Shown here: one piece after another, positions 9,318 to 18,006 of the stretch | How the letters are laid out: each line of letters opens with the position of its first letter | Position numbering within the stretch: the stretch's first letter is position 1 | DNA from: JBHENC01 sp046262295 | GTDB taxonomy: Bacteria; Acidobacteriota; Blastocatellia; Pyrinomonadales; Pyrinomonadaceae | Length of the DNA: 64,000 bases | Reading direction: 5' to 3' | Assembly: GCA_046262295.1 (NCBI GenBank) | Contig: JBHENC010000007.1 | Location: 62,001 to 126,000 of the forward strand | Notes under the pieces: model-generated | The model's input: the letters and a program-made list of their open reading frames with translations, nothing else | Told to the model about the DNA's origin: nothing | The model's database searches: none | Program-made: the position numbers and the translations under genes

Positions 9318-10397
9318 ATGCACACAAATTTCCTTCGTCAAACCTTTCCGCGTTACGCGCGCACGCCTCTCTACGGCGCGTGCGCGGCATTGCTGCTTTT
9401 AATCTCGATAGCTTCGGGCGCACACGGCGCGGGCGTCTGGACAAAACAGAAATCGAACACGCTGGCGTGGCTGCACGCCGTTTATTTCGTGGATGCGCAG
9501 AAGGGTTGGGCGGCGGGCGGAAACGGTGCGCTGCTGACGACCGACGACGGCGGAATGATGTGGCGCACGCTGCATCGCCCGACTGAAGACACGCTACGTG
9601 ATATTTATTTCAGCGACGCGCAAAACGGCTGGCTCGTCTGCGAACGCAGCATCTTTCTGCTTAAAACCGAAGACGAACCGCGTTCTTATCTGCTGCGCAC
9701 AACGGACGGCGGCGCGACATGGCGACGCCTCAACATCGCAGGCGCGAACCCCTCCGAACGCTTTGTGCGAATCGCTTTCACAGAGCAGGGCACGCGCGGC
9801 TGGGCATTCGGCGAAGCGGGCGCGCTCTTTGCCACGCGCGACGGCGGCCTTACTTGGTTTCGTCAACTCGCACCGACACGCCGCCTGCTGCTCGGCGGCG
9901 CGTTTCTTGACGCAAATACAGGCTGGATTGTCGGCGCAGGCTCGACGATTCTGCGCACATCAGACAGCGGCGATACATGGAACGCCGCCAATCTTTCAGA
10001 CACTCCACGCGAACGCCTCAACGCCGTTTCTTTCGTTGACGCCGCGCGCGGCTGGGCGGTCGGCGCAAGCGGGCGCATCCTCTCTACCATCAACGGCGGC
10101 AGAACATGGCGCACGCAAACCTCAAACACGACGACAGACCTCTACGATGTGAAGTTTGCGGATCAAGCGGAAGGCTGGGCGGTGGGCGCAGACGGCGTGG
10201 TGCTGCACACGACGACGGGCGGCGCAAGTTGGACGATTGAGCAAAGCACCACGACGCACCCGCTCGAACGCCTCTTTTTAGCGGGGAGAACACGCGGCTG
10301 GGCAATCGGCTTGGGCGGCACAATCATCGCGTTTGGCATTCCCGACGGCACATCACCAAAAACCGTGCCGCAACTGAAACCCGGTGCGGCACGTTAA
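9318..10397 (+). CDS. Secreted Ycf48/BNR-type seven-bladed beta-propeller
   Basis: Start set at ATG 9318 (359 residues); an in-frame GTG at 9255 would add 21 residues ahead of the signal peptide. Residues about 15-38 form a hydrophobic signal peptide (ACAALLLLISIASGAHG). The mature part is seven repeats built on G-W-x-x-G-x-x-G followed by T-x-D-G-G-x-x-W, the Ycf48 / BNR-like pattern. In cyanobacteria Ycf48 helps photosystem II assembly; in heterotrophs the role of such propellers is unknown, perhaps cell-surface binding. No photosystem genes are near, so only the fold is claimed. Confidence 0.8.
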   Translation: MHTNFLRQTFPRYARTPLYGACAALLLLISIASGAHGAGVWTKQKSNTLAWLHAVYFVDAQKGWAAGGNGALLTTDDGGMMWRTLHRPTEDTLRDIYFSDAQNGWLVCERSIFLLKTEDEPRSYLLRTTDGGATWRRLNIAGANPSERFVRIAFTEQGTRGWAFGEAGALFATRDGGLTWFRQLAPTRRLLLGGAFLDANTGWIVGAGSTILRTSDSGDTWNAANLSDTPRERLNAVSFVDAARGWAVGASGRILSTINGGRTWRTQTSNTTTDLYDVKFADQAEGWAVGADGVVLHTTTGGASWTIEQSTTTHPLERLFLAGRTRGWAIGLGGTIIAFGIPDGTSPKTVPQLKPGAAR

Positions 10398-10471
10398 AGT
10401 TCCTGACCGGTCGCGGGGGCAAGCGGAGCGATTGCGTCCTATCGCATTTCAGCAATGGATGTAAGTTGCTG

Positions 10472-11398
10472 CTATTGGTTGTTGCTACTGCTGCGCGTAG
10501 CGGCCGGGAACAGATACTTGAGAACCAGACCGGCGCGTTCGCCCCACGCTTTATCGTTGTGCTGCGCGCCTTTGGCTTCGTAATAGTTCAAGTCCGAATT
10601 CAGGAGCCATCCTTTTGCCGTCAGCGCATCGCGCAGCTCCCTGACGCTACTTACAGATGCTTGACCTTCACCGTCGCCGATGTCGAGCCAGATGCGCGAT
10701 GCGTGTTTCGCTTTAAGGGCTTTCACATTTCGCACAATCATTTTGTTATCCCATGCGACGGATGGCGACATGACCGCAAGTTTGCCGAACGTCTCTGGAT
10801 ACTTAAGGCCGAAGTAAAGCGTGACTAATCCGCCGAGAGACGTACCGCCGAGCGCGGTGTGTGTCGCATCGGGCAGCGTGCGATATTCGGAATCAATGAA
10901 TGGTTTGAGTTCTTCGACAAGCATTCGCCCGTAGCGGTCTGCTTCGCCGCTGCCGCCGCGATACCGTGCATCGCGCGTCGGTGTGTAATCGATAAATCGT
11001 TCTTCCGAAGTCCCGCCGTTGAACACTCCGACAATAATAAGCGGCTCGATCTCTCGCGCATTGATGAGTGCTTTAGCTGTCTCGTCAATACGCCAATCGA
11101 GGAAAATGTTTGCGCCGTCGTGCATATAGAGGACGGGATAGCGGCGGGTTGTTTCCGTGTTGTAGCCCGGCGGCAAAAACACGAGCACCTCGCGCCCCTT
11201 CTTCAGAAACTGCGAGCGAAAATTCTGATGATGGCGAAACTCGTTCACCGAAAATTCGCGTGGCTTCTGTGCTTTCGCCGTCAACGCCGCGCCGCACAGC
11301 GTAAGCGCGATAACCACTGTTATTCTCAATCCTGCAAATGCTCGCAATGTCTTTGCCCTCCATGCTGAAAACCCGTAACCACTCACATCCAGCGGCAA
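10472..11398 (-). CDS. Enterochelin-esterase-like alpha/beta hydrolase, secreted
   Basis: 308 residues read from TTG at 11398; a GTG four codons on (VSGYGFS) is an equally good start. A hydrophobic stretch (about 23-43, ending TAKAQ) is a signal peptide. The catalytic core has YPVLYMHDGANIF (oxyanion strand), the nucleophile elbow GGTSLGG (Ser near residue 193), a later Asp region (WLDIGDGEG) and a C-terminal His (GAQHNDKAW). This is the esterase D / Fes family layout, acting on ester bonds of siderophores or acyl esters. Substrate unknown. It is convergent with the Ycf48-like gene, 74 bases apart. Confidence 0.85.
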   Translation of the reverse strand: MPLDVSGYGFSAWRAKTLRAFAGLRITVVIALTLCGAALTAKAQKPREFSVNEFRHHQNFRSQFLKKGREVLVFLPPGYNTETTRRYPVLYMHDGANIFLDWRIDETAKALINAREIEPLIIVGVFNGGTSEERFIDYTPTRDARYRGGSGEADRYGRMLVEELKPFIDSEYRTLPDATHTALGGTSLGGLVTLYFGLKYPETFGKLAVMSPSVAWDNKMIVRNVKALKAKHASRIWLDIGDGEGQASVSSVRELRDALTAKGWLLNSDLNYYEAKGAQHNDKAWGERAGLVLKYLFPAATRSSSNNQ

Positions 11399-11471
11399 TC
11401 ACATCCGTGAAACATACCGCTCCTAACTGAGTTGACGATCAAGGGGATGCCGCCATCGCTATAAATATACC

Positions 11472-11484
11472 GTCCCGCCGGGAC
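11472..11484. repeat. Short REP-like palindrome
   Basis: GTCCCGCCGGGAC is a perfect dyad around a central C. It lies in the 122-base gap between the esterase and lysS. A similar dyad, GAATCCCGGCGGGATTC, sits at 32668-32684. Confidence 0.35.
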
Positions 11485-11520
11485 TCTTCGGACGCGCGCT
11501 TACGCTTAACCTGATGAAGC

Positions 11521-13359
11521 TTACTCTTTCGCCTCCGTTGTTTCCGCCGGGTCTTCCGCACGGCGTTCGGGGCGCAGATGGGGGAAGAGAATCACGTCGC
11601 GGATCGAGCGTTTGCCGGTTAAGATCATCACGAGGCGGTCAATGCCGATGCCGATGCCAGCGGCGGGCGGCATCCCGTAATGAAGCGCGCGTATGTAATC
11701 CTCATCCAGCACCATCGCCTCCTCATCGCCACGCTCGCGCTCTCGCATCTGCTCGACAAACCGCGCTTCCTGTTCCACCGGATCATTCAACTCCGAAAAC
11801 CCGTTCGCGCACTCCATCTGTCCGATGAAAAGCTCGAAGCGTTCGGCAATCAAAGGTTCAATGGGGGACGCTTTCGAGAGTGGGGATATTAGTTTAGGAA
11901 ATCCTGTTATGAATGTTGGTTGCTCAAAATTAGCCTCTACGAGTGAGCTGAAAATATGTTCTAACTGCCGTGCGTAAGTTGCATCATCAATATGGCTCTC
12001 TTTGGTACTTGTGTCTGGTCTATCTCCAAATGCTTTATCCCATGCCAGCACAAAACCGTCAGGAAGTACCAATGAGATGCCCGGAATACCATTTTCAAAG
12101 GTATCTAAGAAAATCCGAAAACGATCTTCATTCTCTGGCTTCTTGAACTGATCGAAATCACGTGACTTACCACCGACCAAATGCTGCGCGCCTTTAAGGG
12201 ACTCTATAACAGCGTCTTTCATCGTGAGTCGAGGTATCGCTTTAGAGAAGTCAATCTTCAGATCATACCAATCAAAGATTTCACTTCCCGTAGCAGTCTT
12301 TATTGTCGTTCGCAGCATCTCTTCACAAAAATCCATCATGCCGTTTACGTCCATGTAGGCCGCGTAAAATTCGAGCATGGTAAATTCCGGGTTGTGGCGG
12401 GTGGAGATGCCTTCGTTGCGGAAGTTGCGGTTAAGCTCGTACACTTTCTCGAAGCCGCCGACGACGAGGCGTTTGAGATAGAGTTCGGGCGCGATGCGTG
12501 CGTAGAGCTTGATGTCGAGGGCGTTGTGATGCGTCTCGAAGGGCTTGGCTGCCGCGCCTGTGGCCTTCGGCGTGAGCATAGGGGTTTCGACTTCGAGATA
12601 GCCGTGATCGTCCAAGTGGCGGCGCATCTCGCGGATGAGCTTTGAGCGCAGCTCAAAGACTTCGCGCGGCGAGAGTTCCTTTGGCTTGCCGTCCTTCAAC
12701 GCCTGTTCTTCCTCTTCGGTCGTCACCTTCAGGCTTCCGGCGATGAGGTCTGCGTAGCGTTGGCGTTGGCGTATTTCGGGGTCGGAGATACCGTGCATTT
12801 TGTCCGGCATCGGCAGCAGGGCTTTGGCGAGAAAGTATAGCTCGCGGACGTGTACGGAAAGCTCGCCGGTCTTGGTGATGAAGAGATAGCCCGCGACGCC
12901 TATGAAGTCGCCGTGATCGAGCAGGTTGAAGAGTTGCCAGCCGTCAACATCGCCGCCCTGCGCGTCGTTGCTTTTGCCCGTAACATCCGCCCGGCGCACG
13001 TAAATCTGCAAGCGCGACACGCCGTCCGAGAGATGCACGAACGCGGCCTTGCCCATCACGCGCGGCGGCGTCGCAATACGCCCGCTCAAGCGCACTTCGA
13101 TTTTGTTCAACTCTGCGTTGGCCGCTTCGATAACTTCGGGCGCGGGGCGTTCCTTCTCTTTAACATCCGGCGCGTGCGATTTGAAATTTTCGATAATCGC
13201 GGTGATCGTGTCTTCGTCGCCGGTCACGCGGCTGCGCGCAAACTTGTTCGGGTAAACATTGCCGACAAGTCCGCGCAAAGCTTCAAGGTGCTCGCGGCGG
13301 GCGCGTGTTTGATCGTTATCTTCTATGAATGAATTATCCACTGTGCATTTCGTCTCCAT
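11521..13359 (-). CDS. lysS: Lysyl-tRNA synthetase, class II, with a central insertion
   Basis: 612 residues, about 100 more than usual LysRS. The OB-fold anticodon-binding domain (about 60-190) is followed by the class II core: motif 1 (FELRSKLIREMRRHLDDHGYLEVETPML), motif 2 (FRNEGISTRHNPEFTMLEFY), motif 3 (GIGIGIDRLVMILTG). Between motif 2 and the conserved QPTFITGFPKLISPLSK block there is an unusual stretch (about residues 385-460) rich in charged residues, including GKSRDFDQFKKPENEDRF and LPDGFVLAWDKAFGD, in place of the short helical link of normal LysRS. The DNA for residues about 338-493 (roughly 11880-12345) is clearly AT-richer than both ends. All catalytic motifs are present, so the enzyme should charge tRNA-Lys. 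ATG 13359 has no strong ribosome site. Confidence 0.93.
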   Translation of the reverse strand: METKCTVDNSFIEDNDQTRARREHLEALRGLVGNVYPNKFARSRVTGDEDTITAIIENFKSHAPDVKEKERPAPEVIEAANAELNKIEVRLSGRIATPPRVMGKAAFVHLSDGVSRLQIYVRRADVTGKSNDAQGGDVDGWQLFNLLDHGDFIGVAGYLFITKTGELSVHVRELYFLAKALLPMPDKMHGISDPEIRQRQRYADLIAGSLKVTTEEEEQALKDGKPKELSPREVFELRSKLIREMRRHLDDHGYLEVETPMLTPKATGAAAKPFETHHNALDIKLYARIAPELYLKRLVVGGFEKVYELNRNFRNEGISTRHNPEFTMLEFYAAYMDVNGMMDFCEEMLRTTIKTATGSEIFDWYDLKIDFSKAIPRLTMKDAVIESLKGAQHLVGGKSRDFDQFKKPENEDRFRIFLDTFENGIPGISLVLPDGFVLAWDKAFGDRPDTSTKESHIDDATYARQLEHIFSSLVEANFEQPTFITGFPKLISPLSKASPIEPLIAERFELFIGQMECANGFSELNDPVEQEARFVEQMRERERGDEEAMVLDEDYIRALHYGMPPAAGIGIGIDRLVMILTGKRSIRDVILFPHLRPERRAEDPAETTEAKE

Positions 13360-13417
13360 GTAGGGAAACGGGGATTATAGAAGTCCGCGCCCAGCAGCGC
13401 AAACTGCAAGCATCATA

Positions 13418-13518
13418 AGTCAGGAGTCAGGAGCCAAAGCAAAAGGTAGCGATTCGATTCCATGACTCCAGACTCTCGACTCCGACTCTACACTCCCGAC
13501 TCTTGACTCCAGACTGTC
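13418..13518. repeat. Cluster of degenerate GACTC / GAGTC direct and inverted repeats
   Basis: AGTCAGGAGTCAGGAGCC (13418-13434) faces a run of GACTCCAGACTCTCGACTCC-like units (13463-13518), which are inverted relative to it and repeat nearly every 7-10 bases. It lies between the divergent lysS and rfaE2 genes, so it overlaps their control region. No coding potential. Confidence 0.6.
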
Positions 13519-13554
13519 CCATCGGCGCGGGGCGTGGTAAATTCTTACTCTCAA

Positions 13555-14052
13555 ATGAACGGAAAGATTGTTTCTGGCGAAGAGTTATATAGTGAACGTG
13601 CGCGCCTGCGTGATGCGGGGCAAACACTCGTGTTCACAAACGGGTGTTTTGACATACTGCACGTCGGGCACGTCCGTTATTTGCAGGCGGCGCGTGCGCT
13701 CGGCGATGCGTTGATCGTCGCTATCAATAGTGACCGCGCGGTGCGCGAATTGAAGGGCGCGGGGCGTCCTGTCGTGAACGAAGACGAACGTGCGGAGCTG
13801 CTCGCAGCTTTGAGCGCAGTGACACTCGTGACGGTGTTCGATGCCTTGAGTCCGCGCGCGTTAATCGCAAAGCTTTTGCCGGACGTGCTGGTGAAGGGCG
13901 GCGATTATGCGATTGAAGAGATACACGGGCGCGCGGAAGTCGAAGCGGCGGGCGGGCGCGTGCTTGCGTTGCCGTTTGTCGAAGGCGCGTCAACAAGCGG
14001 CATTCTCGAACGCATCCGAAAGCTTTCGCGCATGACTGTGCCTCGTGGCTAA
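13555..14052 (+). CDS. rfaE2: D-glycero-beta-D-manno-heptose 1-phosphate adenylyltransferase (RfaE domain 2)
   Basis: 165 residues from ATG 13555; an upstream in-frame GTG at 13534 adds seven unlikely residues. It is a cytidylyltransferase-fold enzyme with TNGCFDILHVGH (HxGH nucleotide-binding motif, about residues 27-38), INSDRAVRELKG, and a C-terminal STSGILERI matching the S-T-S-x-I-I signature. It transfers AMP from ATP to heptose 1-phosphate in ADP-heptose synthesis for LPS inner core. Only the adenylyltransferase half of HldE is here; a separate kinase (RfaE1) must be elsewhere. It supports an LPS-bearing Gram-negative cell. Confidence 0.9.
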   Translation: MNGKIVSGEELYSERARLRDAGQTLVFTNGCFDILHVGHVRYLQAARALGDALIVAINSDRAVRELKGAGRPVVNEDERAELLAALSAVTLVTVFDALSPRALIAKLLPDVLVKGGDYAIEEIHGRAEVEAAGGRVLALPFVEGASTSGILERIRKLSRMTVPRG

Positions 14053-14124
14053 ACCTTCTTGTCTTGAAATGCTCTCTAAGTAGGCGAGCGAAGTTTGTGA
14101 TTTACGATTGATGAAACAAAAGCA

Positions 14125-17100
14125 ATGAGCAGTACGATTGAATCTACATCTTCTGTGTTGGGCGGCGTTCTGCGGCGTGTGGCCGAGAGCGCGGAATATG
14201 CGCGGCTCGTTGGAGAGATAAAACGCGGGGCGCGTGTTGTTTCCATCAGCGGACTCGTCGGCGGTGCGGCGCGTGCGCTAGTGCTCGCGGCGTTGCAGCA
14301 GGAGACGCAAAAGTGTTTCGCGGTGGTCGCGGAAGCGAACAGCGATCTGGAAGCGTGGGAGCGCGACGTGCGTTTCTGGTATTGCGCTTTGCGTGGACGA
14401 ACGGAGTGCGCCGACACTGTGTTGACGTTGCCATCATCGGAAGGCGATCCGTATGCGGGCGCGTCGCCGCACGCGGAGATTTTAGAGCAACGTGCGTTGA
14501 CGTTGTGGCGTTTGGCGACGAACGCGGGCGGAGCGAAGGATTTCGTGTTGCTGACGGCGCGGGCGCTGGCGCGGCGCACGCTGACGCCGCAGGAAGTGGC
14601 GAAGAACGGCGCGCGGCTCACACGCGAAGAAGATTATGCGCCGGAAGAGTTAATCGCAAAGCTACTGGCATCGGGCTATGTGCGCGAAGACCCGGTCGGG
14701 GCGGTGGGCGAGTTTTCAATGCGCGGCGGAATTCTGGATGTGTGGTCGCCGGGCATGGATGCGCCGGTGCGTCTGGAATTCTTCGGCGACACGATTGATT
14801 CGATACGCGAGTTTGACCCGGAGACGCAACGCTCGACCGCGCAGTTGAAGGAAGCGAACGTCGCGCCGATGCGTGAGCTGGCGGTGACGGCGGAGGACTT
14901 TCGTTTGTGGGCGGAGTTTGCGCGCGAGCGTTGGCCGGATGAACGCTTCGCGGCTGCGCTGCTTGACCGCACGGCGTTTGCCGATGAAGGCGAGACGTTC
15001 GCGGGCTGGGAATGGTTGATGGGACTCGTGCGCGAAAGAAAATCGAGCGCGTTCGATTACTTGAAGGATGCGGTGCTGGTAGTTGACGAGCCGGGCGTGG
15101 TCGAGACGTATCTGGGCAATGTTTACGAGACGCTGGTGGCGCGCTTTGCCGAGACGGATGCGGCGGACGAATTAGGGTTGCGCCCGTTCGAGCTTTATCT
15201 TCCGGCGGAAGAGTTGCGCGCGAAGCTGGACGCGATGCCGCGCGTGGAACTTCGCACGCTGGGACGCGCCGCCGCCGTGATGGATCAAGGCATCGCCCTT
15301 GATGCCGAACAGCCGCAGACGATTATCGGCAAGGGGCGCGGTAACGCGAATGCTGCGCCGCTCTTTCTGTTTCCGGCGGTGGACACCACTGCGCCGGAGA
15401 TGGATTTGCGCGCGCAATCCGTAAGGCGTTATCACGGGCGCATCAACGAGCTGGCGAACGAATTGAAGCGTGCGCGTAAAAAGAAAGACGCGACGACGTT
15501 GTTCGTGATGCACAGTGCGGGCATGGCGGAGCGCGTGGCGGAGATTCTCGCGGATTATGAAGTGCAGGCGCGGCTCGTTTTAAGTGATGAAATAAAGGAT
15601 GAAGGCGGCGATGGCGCGCAGCTTCCGGCGGGCGCGGTGATTGTGACGACGGGGCGCGTGTCGAGCGGTTTCGAGTTGCCGGGCGCGGGCTTGATTGTTC
15701 ACGTCGAGAGCGATCTTTTCGACGAAGCGAGCGAGAGCGTCGCGCTGGAACGGCAACGTACGGCGGTTGAATCCAGCCGCCGGAAAAGTGGCAAACGAAA
15801 ATCGAAGACGGCGGCGTTTCTCTCAGACTTCCGCGATCTCAAAGTCGGCGATTACGTCGTCCACGTGGATCACGGCATCGCGCGCTTCGGCGGCTTGCAG
15901 ACGCTCGAATTGAGCGCAGGCCTTCGCAGCGAGTTTATGCTGCTCTTCTACGCGGAAGAGTCGAAGCTGTATGTTCCGGTCGAACGTCTCGATCTTGTGC
16001 AAAGGTACGCGAGCGGGGAAGGGCAGCAACCCACGCTTGATCGGCTCGGCGGACTCGGCTGGCAAAAGACGAAGGCCAAAGCCAAGCGCGCGATGCGTGA
16101 CATGGCGGACGAACTCTTGCGCCTCTACGCCGAAAGAAAATTGGTCGGCGGTTATGCGTTCGCGGTTGATTCCCCCTGGCAGCGCGAATTTGAGGACGGC
16201 TTCGAGTATGTGCCGACGCCGGATCAGGAAACGGCGATTGAAGACGTGAAGCGCGATATGGAACAGCCGACGCCGATGGATCGTTTGTTGTGCGGCGATG
16301 TCGGTTATGGCAAAACGGAAGTGGCGATGCGCGCCGCCTTCAAAGCCGTGATGGAGAGCAAGCAAGCGGCGGTGCTGACGCCGACGACCGTGCTCGCTTA
16401 TCAACACTTCGAGACGTTCCGCCAACGCTTCGCCGCGTTCCCCGTGAAGATCGAACTGCTGTCACGCTTTCGTTCTGCGAAGGAGCAGAAGGATGTGGCG
16501 AAGCGCGTCGAAGCGGGCGAGGTGGATATAGTGATTGGCACGCATCGCCTGCTCTCGAAGGATGTAAAATTCCGTGATCTGGGTCTGGTGGTCGTTGACG
16601 AAGAACAGCGTTTCGGCGTCGCGCACAAAGAGCGTTTGAAGCAATTGAAAAAGCGCGTTGATGTGTTGACGCTCTCGGCGACGCCGATTCCGCGCACGCT
16701 CAATATGTCGCTGACGGGCTTGCGCGATATGAGCGTGATTGAAACGCCGCCGCGAGATAGGTTGGCGATTAACACGCAGGTCGTGCAGTTTAGCGAGAGC
16801 GTCGTCAAGAGCGCGATTGAGCTGGAATTGCAGCGCGGCGGGCAGGTCTTCTTTATACACAACCGTGTCGAAACGATTGAGTCAATCGCGGCGCTGGTGC
16901 AAAGGCTTGTGCCGCAGGCGCGGCTCGCGGTCGGGCACGGGCAGATGAACGAGCAGGAGATGGAGCGCGTGATGCTCGATTTCGTCGCCTATAAGTATGA
17001 TGTTTTGGTTGCGACGACGATCATAGAGAACGGCATAGACATCCCGCGCGCCAACACGATCATCATAAACCGCGCGGATCAATACGGTCTTTCTCAACTT

Positions 17101-17835
17101 TATCAATTGCGCGGGCGTGTCGGTCGCTCGAATCGCCGCGCCTATTCGTATCTGTTGATTCCTTCGGAACAGGGCTTGACGCCGATAGCGCGACGTCGCC
17201 TCGCGGCAATACGCGAGTTTTCCGATCTCGGCGCGGGCTTTCGCATCGCGGCGCTGGACTTGGAGTTGCGCGGTGCGGGGAATTTCTTAGGCGGCCAGCA
17301 ATCGGGCAATATGGACGCGCTCGGCTTCGATCTTTACACGCAGATGCTCGAACGTACCGTCGCAGAGTTGCGCGGCGAAACAATCGAAGACGAAACTTCC
17401 GTTTCGATTAATCTGGGCGTTGACGTGGCGATACCGGACGATTACATACAGGACATGGGACAGCGTTTGCGCACCTACAAGCGCATCGCGTCGGCGCGCG
17501 ATGAAGAGACTTTAACGAGCATCAGGGCGGAGACGGAAGACCGCTACGGGCGCATCGCGCCGTCGCTTGAAAGCCTCTTCGAGTATGCGCGGCTGCGTCG
17601 GCTGGCGGAAGAGTTGAACGTCGTTTCGATTGACCGGACGCCGCACGGCATTGCGATAAAGCTGGGCGATAACGCGCGCGTCGCGCCGGAGAAATTAATG
17701 ATGCTGGTGGCCGAACGCACGGGCGTGAGCTTTGCGCCAAGCGGCGTGCTGCGGCTTGAGTTGAGCGAAGAAGAGACGAAGCGCGTGCTGGAAACGGCGC
17801 GCGACGTGTTGCGGCAAATAGGCGCGGCGGATTAG
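14125..17835 (+). CDS. mfd: Transcription-repair coupling factor
   Basis: 1236 residues, normal for Mfd; ATG 14125. The N-terminal UvrB-homology region spans about 30-380, including the GGILDVWSPG motif. The CarD-like RNA-polymerase-interaction domain starts near residue 570 (LKVGDYVVHVDHGIARFGGL). The RecG-like translocase has Walker A GDVGYGKTE (about 721-729), the DEEQ box (about 823-826, VVDEEQRFGV) and the TRG/helicase C part with HNRVETI and RGRVGRS. The C-terminal TRCF domain (about 1060-1170) follows. Mfd pushes stalled RNA polymerase off lesions and recruits UvrA. It shows no break. It lies 72 bases after rfaE2 and is followed by a periplasmic chaperone gene. Confidence 0.97.
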   Translation: MSSTIESTSSVLGGVLRRVAESAEYARLVGEIKRGARVVSISGLVGGAARALVLAALQQETQKCFAVVAEANSDLEAWERDVRFWYCALRGRTECADTVLTLPSSEGDPYAGASPHAEILEQRALTLWRLATNAGGAKDFVLLTARALARRTLTPQEVAKNGARLTREEDYAPEELIAKLLASGYVREDPVGAVGEFSMRGGILDVWSPGMDAPVRLEFFGDTIDSIREFDPETQRSTAQLKEANVAPMRELAVTAEDFRLWAEFARERWPDERFAAALLDRTAFADEGETFAGWEWLMGLVRERKSSAFDYLKDAVLVVDEPGVVETYLGNVYETLVARFAETDAADELGLRPFELYLPAEELRAKLDAMPRVELRTLGRAAAVMDQGIALDAEQPQTIIGKGRGNANAAPLFLFPAVDTTAPEMDLRAQSVRRYHGRINELANELKRARKKKDATTLFVMHSAGMAERVAEILADYEVQARLVLSDEIKDEGGDGAQLPAGAVIVTTGRVSSGFELPGAGLIVHVESDLFDEASESVALERQRTAVESSRRKSGKRKSKTAAFLSDFRDLKVGDYVVHVDHGIARFGGLQTLELSAGLRSEFMLLFYAEESKLYVPVERLDLVQRYASGEGQQPTLDRLGGLGWQKTKAKAKRAMRDMADELLRLYAERKLVGGYAFAVDSPWQREFEDGFEYVPTPDQETAIEDVKRDMEQPTPMDRLLCGDVGYGKTEVAMRAAFKAVMESKQAAVLTPTTVLAYQHFETFRQRFAAFPVKIELLSRFRSAKEQKDVAKRVEAGEVDIVIGTHRLLSKDVKFRDLGLVVVDEEQRFGVAHKERLKQLKKRVDVLTLSATPIPRTLNMSLTGLRDMSVIETPPRDRLAINTQVVQFSESVVKSAIELELQRGGQVFFIHNRVETIESIAALVQRLVPQARLAVGHGQMNEQEMERVMLDFVAYKYDVLVATTIIENGIDIPRANTIIINRADQYGLSQLYQLRGRVGRSNRRAYSYLLIPSEQGLTPIARRRLAAIREFSDLGAGFRIAALDLELRGAGNFLGGQQSGNMDALGFDLYTQMLERTVAELRGETIEDETSVSINLGVDVAIPDDYIQDMGQRLRTYKRIASARDEETLTSIRAETEDRYGRIAPSLESLFEYARLRRLAEELNVVSIDRTPHGIAIKLGDNARVAPEKLMMLVAERTGVSFAPSGVLRLELSEEETKRVLETARDVLRQIGAAD

Positions 17836-18006
17836 AATGCGCGTTCTCGTTTGCGAGATGGTTGTTGAATTTGATTAAGAACCGCTTTTAATCGTCCATC
17901 CGGCGGTGATATGCGCCGCTTTATTATTATCTTCAATTCAAAATTGATTGCCGCCTTGATGTCTCCCTGCAGATTCGTTTGCAATCATCGAAGGAGTAAA
18001 AACACT

